From NCBI GenBank assembly GCA_026983935.1, contig JALSTC010000004.1:1-5883 (forward strand): a DNA stretch of 5,883 bases, in the 5' to 3' direction. The number at the start of each line of letters is the position of its first letter. Within the stretch, counting starts at the first letter, position 1. Positions 1 through 5,883 of the stretch are shown one piece after another. This stretch comes from Ardenticatenia bacterium (lineage in GTDB: Bacteria; Chloroflexota; Anaerolineae; Aggregatilineales; Ch27). Both the position numbers and the translations under genes were made by a program. The notes below the pieces were generated by a model. It searched no databases. It saw only the letters and a program-made list of their open reading frames with translations, and was not told where the DNA came from.

Positions 1-598
1 AGCCAAAGTAGCCCACCAGGATTTCTTCCGGCTCCACACCGAACCGCACCCGCCATGCAGAGCGATCAAAATCAGACGGCAATGACGATTCGATATTGGA
101 GCCGATCGGAATCCGGTGGACTCTGGCGATGCCCTCCCGCGCTAACCGCTGTTCGTCCTGCGCATTGGTCACGATGACGGCATCCGAGTCACGGGCCAGC
201 GTCCGCACCACCCACTCACGCAGCCGCCCGGCTTTAGGGAAAAGATACGGCACACGCAGATCGTGGAACGTCGTCACCACCGGCACACTGCAAACCAGAC
301 GCGGAATCAGATGAATCAGCCCGGCCATGTTATAGGCTGCGGTCTGATATTGCAGGTTCACCACATCAAGCCGCTTCTCTCGAATCCACCGCCTGACAGT
401 TCGCAGACTCGCTGCATTCCAGTTCTGGACGATGGGGGAAACGGTCACATAGGGATCATCCAGGCCAATACCCCGCCGGGATGTCAGCACAAAGATCCGA
501 TGTTGCTGTGCCACAAATGCCCGCCCCAGCTCGCGGGTGAAATCGGCCACCCCGCCCTGCATCGGGGGATACTCGCCACTGATCAGCCCGATCCGCAC
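1..598 (-). CDS. GT4-family glycosyltransferase, N-terminal domain (partial, runs off the left edge)
   Basis: The N-terminal 199 residues of a GT-B fold glycosyltransferase are present. Translating the minus strand gives MRIGLISGEYPPMQGGVADF at residues 1-20, the Gly-rich first loop typical of GT4 enzymes (GEYPP followed by GGV). FHDLR follows at 111-115, VIVTNAQDEQ at 141-150 and IPIGSNI at 163-169. VGYFG at 195-199 looks like the first strand of the donor-binding C-terminal domain. That domain, with its expected E-x7-E motif, lies outside the window. I chose the GTG at 596-598 because a near-perfect Shine-Dalgarno, GAGGTGA, sits five bases upstream and the protein then begins exactly at the first beta strand. 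A GTG at 605-607 is in frame but poorly spaced. The gene follows the GT2 gene after five bases and is almost certainly co-transcribed and translationally coupled. The sugar transferred cannot be told from this half. The role is inferred to be cytoplasmic or membrane-associated glycan assembly. Confidence 0.88.
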   Translation of the reverse strand, partial: MRIGLISGEYPPMQGGVADFTRELGRAFVAQQHRIFVLTSRRGIGLDDPYVTVSPIVQNWNAASLRTVRRWIREKRLDVVNLQYQTAAYNMAGLIHLIPRLVCSVPVVTTFHDLRVPYLFPKAGRLREWVVRTLARDSDAVIVTNAQDEQRLAREGIARVHRIPIGSNIESSLPSDFDRSAWRVRFGVEPEEILVGYFG

Positions 599-603
599 GA
601 TGC

Positions 604-610
604 TCACCTC
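604..610 (-). promoter_or_regulatory. Shine-Dalgarno of the GT4 gene, overlapping the GT2 stop codon
   Basis: On the minus strand this reads GAGGTGA, a seven-base match to the 3' part of the consensus AAGGAGGTGAT. It lies five bases before the GTG at 598. Its last three bases are the TGA stop of the upstream GT2 gene. The arrangement settles the start choice for the GT4 gene and suggests that terminating ribosomes re-initiate on it. Confidence 0.7.
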
Positions 611-1572
611 GCCAACTGCAAACCAGAACGCAAAACTTCACGGTAGGCCGCCATACGTGCCCGACGCAGCTCCGGCTTATGCCCCAGCCGAAACTTGAGC
701 CATTCCAGCCCCCACTGCCAGGCGTACAGGACAAGCAGGTAACGCCGCAGAAATCCTGCAGCCAGCGGGCCGTGATGTTTGCGGAAATAGTAGACCTTGC
801 TCTGCTGAAAATACATGTGCCGCTGTGCGGCAACCTGCTCGCTGCTCTTGCCGCCATGATGGACGATCTGCGCGGCCCCCACATAGACCACCCGCCAGCC
901 CGCATCCTTCGCCCGACGGCACCAGTCCAACTCATCCGAATACATCACAATACGCTCATCCATCCCGCCGATCTGCTCGAAGACCTCACGGCGGGCCATC
1001 AATGCCGAACCCTGCATCCAGTCCACATCCAGGATCGCATCATCGGGCGCATCGCTGACATAGTAATGGCGCAGCACCCCCGGCGGCGCATACGGCTGCA
1101 GCCAGGTGCTCTCGAACAGGGCCGTGAGCAGCGTCGGGAAATGCCGCCGCGTGGATTGGGTTGAGCCGTCTGTGTTCAGGGTATGCGGCCCAACAATGCC
1201 CACATCGGGATGGGCATCCAGAAAGGCCGCCAGCACCGGCAGTGCGTCTCCGATCACTTCTGTATCGGGATTGAGCAGCATCACATAGCGCCCCTCCGCC
1301 GCCGTCAGCCCGATGTTATTACCGCGCACAAAGCCCACGTTTTCCTTCTGCGCCAGCACACGCACCTGCGGAAAGCGCCCCAGCACTTCCATCGTGTGAT
1401 CGGTGCTGGCTGACTCGATGACAAGGATTTCCACCGAAAGCCGATCGCCGCAGTCAGGCGCAGAATCATCCGCAGAAACGACACATACCGGCCCGGCAAG
1501 AATGCTTTCCAGGCAGGCGGCCAGCAAATCAGCCACGTTCCAGCTCACAATGATGATCGAAAGGTCTGTCAT
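604..1572 (-). CDS. GT2-family glycosyltransferase (rhamnosyltransferase-like)
   Basis: A 322-residue GT-A fold glycosyltransferase that would transfer a sugar from a nucleotide-sugar donor to a growing cell-surface glycan. Visible motifs in order are LSIIIVSWN at 4-12, VIESASTDHT at 51-60 (nucleotide-binding loop, usually VDNxSxDxS), ENVGFVRGNNIG at 77-88 and LLNPDTE at 99-105 (the DxD-equivalent NPD). These are followed by DWMQGSALM at 184-192 and MYSDELDWC at 210-218 (catalytic-base region). The C-terminal YFRKHHG is characteristic of WbbL/RfbF-like rhamnosyltransferases. I chose the ATG at 1570-1572, preceded by a purine-rich GGGCGGG, because the motif-bearing strand begins immediately after it. 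A further 28 residues upstream in frame look like non-coding sequence. Residues 28-46 form an extra Cys/Asp-rich stretch between the first helix and second strand. There are no membrane segments. It is the first gene of a pair with the GT4 gene; donor and acceptor are unknown. Confidence 0.9.
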   Translation of the reverse strand: MTDLSIIIVSWNVADLLAACLESILAGPVCVVSADDSAPDCGDRLSVEILVIESASTDHTMEVLGRFPQVRVLAQKENVGFVRGNNIGLTAAEGRYVMLLNPDTEVIGDALPVLAAFLDAHPDVGIVGPHTLNTDGSTQSTRRHFPTLLTALFESTWLQPYAPPGVLRHYYVSDAPDDAILDVDWMQGSALMARREVFEQIGGMDERIVMYSDELDWCRRAKDAGWRVVYVGAAQIVHHGGKSSEQVAAQRHMYFQQSKVYYFRKHHGPLAAGFLRRYLLVLYAWQWGLEWLKFRLGHKPELRRARMAAYREVLRSGLQLAR

Positions 1573-1641
1573 GAATTTCCCGCCCTTGACAGTTGCCGGA
1601 TGGATTTTACCGACTCTGTGCAGTTGCATCACACTTTTTTT

Positions 1642-1682
1642 ACAACTTCCGGGCATGATAGGGACAGTTCACAGGAAGTTGT
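1642..1682. repeat. Perfect 9-bp inverted repeat in the divergent intergenic region
   Basis: ACAACTTCC at 1642-1650 is exactly complementary to GGAAGTTGT at 1674-1682, with 23 bases between. It lies between the start of the GT2 gene (1572, minus) and the repeat-protein gene (1726, plus). It could be a dyad operator for a regulator of either gene. If transcription starts further left, it could instead be a stem-loop in the 5' leader of the plus-strand gene. The pairing is seen directly; the function is inference. Confidence 0.5.
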
Positions 1683-1696
1683 CGGAAGCAATTCCG
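1683..1696 (+). other. Small GNRA-type hairpin in the leader of the repeat-protein gene
   Basis: CGGAA-GCAA-TTCCG forms a 5-bp stem closed by a GCAA tetraloop of the GNRA class, directly after the right arm of the 9-bp inverted repeat and 18 bases before the ribosome binding site. A hairpin this short can occur by chance. It might stabilise or pace the mRNA leader. Confidence 0.35.
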
Positions 1697-1714
1697 TCAA
1701 ACATTCAAACCAAC

Positions 1715-1720
1715 GGAGGA
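1715..1720 (+). promoter_or_regulatory. Shine-Dalgarno of the secreted repeat-protein gene
   Basis: GGAGGA lies five bases before the ATG at 1726. It is a strong ribosome binding site and fixes the start, excluding the longer in-frame reading that begins at 1600. Confidence 0.85.
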
Positions 1721-1725
1721 ACATA

Positions 1726-2850
1726 ATGAACACCTGGTATAAACGACTGAGCATTCTACTGGTAGCCACAATTGTCCTGACGCTGGGCGTGAGCATCGCA
1801 TCCGCACAGGAACCGCCCCGCGACCATCCCCTGATTGGCGCAGCGGCGCTGGTCGCAGCACTCACCGATATGACCGGCATGGCCCCGCAGGAACTGCTGG
1901 CCGACGTCGAACCGGGCACCACCACACTGGCCCAGGTTGCCGAAGCGAACGGCATCGATCCCGCCGCCGTCGTGGCAGAAGCTTCCGCCAATATCACCGA
2001 GCGTATCAATCAGGCAGTCGAGAACGGCAGACTGTCTCAGGAGCAGGCGGATGAAATCCTGGCAAACCTGGATGCCAATCTGACCGAGCTGATGAACCAG
2101 CCGATCCCCGAACGTCAGCGGCACCCTGTGGCTGACCGCATCCGGGAAGCAGGAATCCGGACGCTCGTCAATGCGCTGGCGGAAGCCACCGGTATGGACG
2201 TGGCCGACATGCTGGCCCAGGCACAGGAGCAGGGGCTGACCACGCTGGCCGAAATCGCGGAAGCTAACGGCGTTGCCCCTGAGGACGTGGTCGCTGCTGC
2301 CGTCGCCGATGCCACCGAGCACATCAACCAGGCGGTCACCGACGGGAACCTCACCCAAGAACAGGCGGACAACCTGATCGCCGGGCTGGAGGAAGCCTTC
2401 ACCAACGCCATGAACCACCCCCTGCCCGACCGTCCGCAGCGCCCCGGCATTGACCGCCTTCGTGAAGCAGGTGCCCAGACGCTGATCGGCGCGCTGGCAG
2501 ATGCCACTGGCATGGAGCCTCGCGAGATGCTGGCCCAGGCACGTGAACAGGGCCTGACCACGCTGGCCGAGGTCGCGGAAGCCAACGGCGTTGCCCCTGA
2601 AGATGTGGTTGCCGCCGCAGTCGCCACCGCCACCGAGCACATCAATCAGGCAGTAACTGATGGACACCTCACTCAGGAACAGGCGGACAACCTGATCGCC
2701 GGGCTGGAGGAAGCTTTCACCAATGCCATGAACCACTCCTTCCCCCAGAGGCCGGAAGGCCGTCCGGTGGACGGACGCCCCGGTCTGCGGCCCGGCGCTG
2801 GTGCACCCGGCGCACCGCCGCTGCCACCGGCTCCGGCTCCGGCCAACTAG
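1726..2850 (+). CDS. Exported protein with three tandem ~106-residue helical repeats, unknown function
   Basis: A 374-residue protein. Residues 1-27 form a clear signal peptide (KR at 6-7, hydrophobic core 8-24, ASA cleavage site before Q28), so the mature protein should be secreted or held outside the membrane. Residues 33-134, 135-240 and 241-346 are three tandem repeats. Each has a TGM segment, an LAE(V/I)AEANGV helix, a VV-A-A segment and INQAV-(T/E)-(D/N)-G-x-L-(T/S)-QEQAD. The LTQEQAD signature resembles DUF2680-like and other uncharacterised helical repeats I recall from Chloroflexota and Actinobacteria exported proteins. Repeats 2 and 3 differ at only 4 of 70 positions across residues 162-231 versus 268-337 (hand count). 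The tail 338-374 is rich in Pro, Gly, Ala and Arg, with no LPXTG motif, terminal membrane segment or catalytic motif. A binding, structural or scaffold role at the surface is a guess. It stands alone, divergent from the GT2 gene and convergent with tatD. Confidence 0.88.
   Translation: MNTWYKRLSILLVATIVLTLGVSIASAQEPPRDHPLIGAAALVAALTDMTGMAPQELLADVEPGTTTLAQVAEANGIDPAAVVAEASANITERINQAVENGRLSQEQADEILANLDANLTELMNQPIPERQRHPVADRIREAGIRTLVNALAEATGMDVADMLAQAQEQGLTTLAEIAEANGVAPEDVVAAAVADATEHINQAVTDGNLTQEQADNLIAGLEEAFTNAMNHPLPDRPQRPGIDRLREAGAQTLIGALADATGMEPREMLAQAREQGLTTLAEVAEANGVAPEDVVAAAVATATEHINQAVTDGHLTQEQADNLIAGLEEAFTNAMNHSFPQRPEGRPVDGRPGLRPGAGAPGAPPLPPAPAPAN
1822..2763 (+). repeat. Three tandem in-frame ~318-bp coding repeats
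   Basis: The units are 1822-2127, 2128-2445 and 2446-2763. Units 2 and 3 keep an exact 318-bp offset; for example the identical run beginning AGGCGGACAACCTGATCGCC occurs at 2363 and again at 2681. By hand count they are about 79% identical in protein (84 of 106). Unit 1 is older and about 55% identical to unit 2 over its second half (31 of 56), with a one-residue gap near residue 63. Because the near-identity extends to long exact DNA runs, unit 2-3 duplication or gene conversion is recent. Confidence 0.9.
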
Positions 2851-2883
2851 TCAGATAACCCGTACCTTCGCCAGATAACCTCA

Positions 2884-2908
2884 TGCCCCCGCCAATGAAG
2901 CGGGGGCA
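2884..2908 (+). terminator. Hairpin terminator after the repeat-protein gene
   Basis: TGCCCCCGC at 2884-2892 pairs perfectly with GCGGGGGCA at 2900-2908 around a 7-base loop. CTGTTTATGT follows on the plus strand, a weak U-tract. It sits between the stop of the repeat-protein gene (2850) and the stop of the convergent tatD (2943). It best fits termination of the plus-strand transcript. It may also stop read-through from tatD, although no U-tract is visible on that strand. Confidence 0.72.
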
Positions 2909-2942
2909 CTGTTTATGTGTCTGATGCTCGTGACTGGCAGCC

Positions 2943-4761
<1,819 letters not shown>

Positions 4762-4772
4762 TCAGAGGGGGA

Positions 4773-5738
4773 TTATTGTTCACCACGTGAGACACGCTCA
4801 CGGCATTCTTCCAATACATCGCGCAAACTCTGCTCAAACGGAATCGACGGTTCCCAACCGGTATCCATCTTCAATCGCCGGGCGGATCCAAGCACAACCG
4901 GTCGATCGACCACGCGCAGCCGCGCCGGATCGACACGCACCTCCACAGACACGGTGCTGAAGCTCAACAGCGTATCCAGCAAATACTGGACGCTGTAGGC
5001 CCTGCCGGAGCAGACGTTGTAAACAGCGCCGGGTTTGCCTCTGGTCAGCGCGGCATGGTAGGCCCGGACGACATCGCGCACATCGGTGAAGTCTCGCTGC
5101 GGCGAGAGATCGCCCACCTCAATCACAGGGGGCTGCACCCCCTGCTCAATGCGTGCGATCTGGGTAGCAAATGCCGGTGCAACAAAGCGGGTGTTCTGCC
5201 CCGGGCCGATGTGATTGAAAGGCCGCACCCGGACGATCGGCAACTGGTGGCTGAGGAAGTATTGCAGGCCAAGCATATCCTGCCCCACTTTGCTGACGCT
5301 GTAGGGATTCGACGGCATCAGCGGGAAGTCCTCAGTAATCGGCAGGCGTTCCGGAGGCACTGTGCCATAGATTTCCGCCGAGCTGACGACCAGCACACGC
5401 GGCTTAAGCCCAAGCTGCACCGCGCCATGAAGCAGGTTGAGCTGTGAACGAATATTGTTCTCCAGTGTCTCCCATGGGTACTCAAACGAACGGGGGACGA
5501 AGGCCTGCGCAGCCAGGTGGTAAATAAAATCGGGGCGGAACGATTCCAACATGTCCCGTACAGCATCCGGATCACGCAGATCAAGCCGCACGGCTTCGTC
5601 AAGCACCGCCAGGGCGGGCGACTCCGCCGCAGCTCGATACACTGTCCCGATTAACTGCAGATCGGGTTCCAGCGAACGCAGCAGCCGGCTCAAGTGCCCC
5701 CCGGCAAATCCTTCTGCCCCAGTAATCAGTGCACGCAC
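4773..5738 (-). CDS. rmd: GDP-6-deoxy-D-lyxo-4-hexulose (GDP-4-keto-6-deoxy-mannose) reductase, Rmd type
   Basis: A 321-residue extended short-chain dehydrogenase that would reduce the Gmd product at C4 to give GDP-D-rhamnose with NAD(P)H. Motifs are TGAEGFAGGHL at 6-16 (GxxGxxG cofactor loop), YHLAAQAFV at 73-81, SSAEIYG at 119-125 and NPYSVSKVGQD at 144-154 (catalytic Y146, K150). RPFNHIGPGQ at 172-181 and RDFTDVRDVVRAY at 215-227 follow. The NHIGPGQ and DFTDVRDVV pair is what I recognise from Rmd proteins. GDP-fucose synthases look different. The start is the GTG at 5736-5738. GGAGA lies six bases upstream, and the protein begins right at the cofactor-binding strand. A reading from the ATG at 5870 would run through the promoter. 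It heads the rmd-gmd-tatD operon. A neighbouring family of GDP- or dTDP-sugar epimerases is possible, but the partnership with gmd favours Rmd. Confidence 0.88.
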   Translation of the reverse strand: MRALITGAEGFAGGHLSRLLRSLEPDLQLIGTVYRAAAESPALAVLDEAVRLDLRDPDAVRDMLESFRPDFIYHLAAQAFVPRSFEYPWETLENNIRSQLNLLHGAVQLGLKPRVLVVSSAEIYGTVPPERLPITEDFPLMPSNPYSVSKVGQDMLGLQYFLSHQLPIVRVRPFNHIGPGQNTRFVAPAFATQIARIEQGVQPPVIEVGDLSPQRDFTDVRDVVRAYHAALTRGKPGAVYNVCSGRAYSVQYLLDTLLSFSTVSVEVRVDPARLRVVDRPVVLGSARRLKMDTGWEPSIPFEQSLRDVLEECRERVSRGEQ

Positions 5739-5744
5739 GTGATG

Positions 5745-5749
5745 TCTCC
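5745..5749 (-). promoter_or_regulatory. Shine-Dalgarno fixing the GTG start of rmd
   Basis: GGAGA on the minus strand, six bases before the GTG at 5738. An ATG just upstream (5749-5751 region) is out of frame, so the GTG is the sensible start. Confidence 0.75.
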
Positions 5750-5802
5750 ATATTGTCGGCGGTTCCGCACGGCTCCCCCGGTGATCTGAGCAAAACGCGC
5801 TG

Positions 5803-5831
5803 ATTATACCTGCCCCCCTACCGACTGCCAA
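5803..5831 (-). promoter_or_regulatory. Sigma-70-type promoter of the rmd-gmd-tatD operon
   Basis: On the minus strand, TTGGCA (5826-5831) and TATAAT (5803-5808) are separated by exactly 17 bases. That is a full-consensus -10 and a five-of-six -35. Transcription should start near 5796 and give a leader of roughly 58 bases before the rmd GTG. The spacer contains a run of six G, which is unusual and could alter promoter DNA conformation. No clear operator dyad was seen around it. Confidence 0.8.
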
Positions 5832-5883
5832 AAGCACCCTGCAAGCAAGCACTGCGCACTGCCCCCACACCCCCCCCGGGTGA

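Noticed and set aside
605..607. GTG overlapping the GT2 stop (GTGA) as start of the GT4 gene
   Set aside because: No Shine-Dalgarno at proper spacing; the GTG nine bases downstream has GAGGTGA five bases ahead and gives the conserved MRIGLISGEYPP start.
679..1164. Plus-strand open frame of 161 codons opposite the GT2 gene
   Set aside because: Shadow frame; its translation has no domain-like pattern while the minus frame holds all GT2 motifs.
1573..1656. N-terminal extension of the GT2 enzyme to the ATG at 1656
   Set aside because: The added 28 residues precede the normal first strand of the GT2 fold and overlap the inverted-repeat region; the ATG at 1572 fits the family N-terminus.
1600..1725. 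N-terminal extension of the repeat protein to the ATG at 1600
   Set aside because: It would bury the signal peptide 42 residues inside the protein, while GGAGGA is ideally placed for the ATG at 1726.
2115..2645. Second minus-strand open frame (176 codons) over the same repeats
   Set aside because: Low-complexity Ala/Ser/Val translation mirroring the repeats; no start signal or known motif.
1756..2736. Long minus-strand open frame (326 codons) opposite the repeat-protein gene
   Set aside because: It is antisense to a gene with a signal peptide, strong ribosome binding site and clear tandem repeats. The mirror frame is open only because of repeated, GC-biased codons, and the translation shows no recognisable domain.
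1822..2763. CRISPR-like or satellite interpretation of the tandem repeats
   Set aside because: Units are 318 bp, in frame, contiguous without spacers and encode a coherent helical protein.
5739..5870. N-terminal extension of rmd to the ATG at 5870
   Set aside because: The extension would be translated across the TTGGCA/TATAAT promoter, resembles no dehydrogenase N-terminus, and a GTG with good Shine-Dalgarno lies exactly at the Rossmann strand.

Overview
The window looks like part of a surface-glycan locus from a GC-rich bacterium. My best guess is a member of the Chloroflexota (Anaerolineae-like). It rests mainly on a secreted repeat protein of a type I associate with that phylum and, in looser forms, with Actinobacteria. 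The assignment is an inference from remembered family resemblance, not a search result. No RNA genes, insertion sequences, CRISPR arrays, attachment sites or origins were seen, and no gene-free stretch exceeds about 155 bases.

Right-hand block (minus strand, 5883 to 2943): a well-formed sigma-70-type promoter (TTGGCA, 17 bp, TATAAT) drives three closely packed genes. The first is an NAD(P)-dependent sugar-nucleotide reductase of the Rmd type, starting at GTG. The second is GDP-mannose 4,6-dehydratase (gmd). The third is a TatD-family metal-dependent hydrolase whose start overlaps the gmd stop. Gmd and Rmd together convert GDP-mannose, via GDP-4-keto-6-deoxy-mannose, to GDP-D-rhamnose.

Middle (plus strand, 1726 to 2850): a single gene encodes an exported protein of 374 residues. 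It has a signal peptide, three tandem repeats of about 106 residues and a Pro/Gly/Ala-rich tail. Repeats 2 and 3 are nearly identical in their cores, so the duplication is recent or the copies are being homogenised. A strong hairpin follows the gene, in the short gap before the convergent tatD.

Left-hand block (minus strand, 1572 to 1): a GT2-family glycosyltransferase is followed five bases later by a GT4-family glycosyltransferase. The GT4 gene starts at GTG, and only its N-terminal domain lies in the window. Both are likely users of activated sugars for a cell-surface glycan, plausibly including the GDP-D-rhamnose made by the right-hand operon. The 153-bp divergent region between the GT2 gene and the repeat-protein gene holds a perfect 9-bp inverted repeat and a small GNRA-type hairpin.

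I see no convincing sign of an undescribed defence or mobile system. The most interesting items are the repeat-protein expansion, the GDP-D-rhamnose operon and the structured divergent intergenic region.
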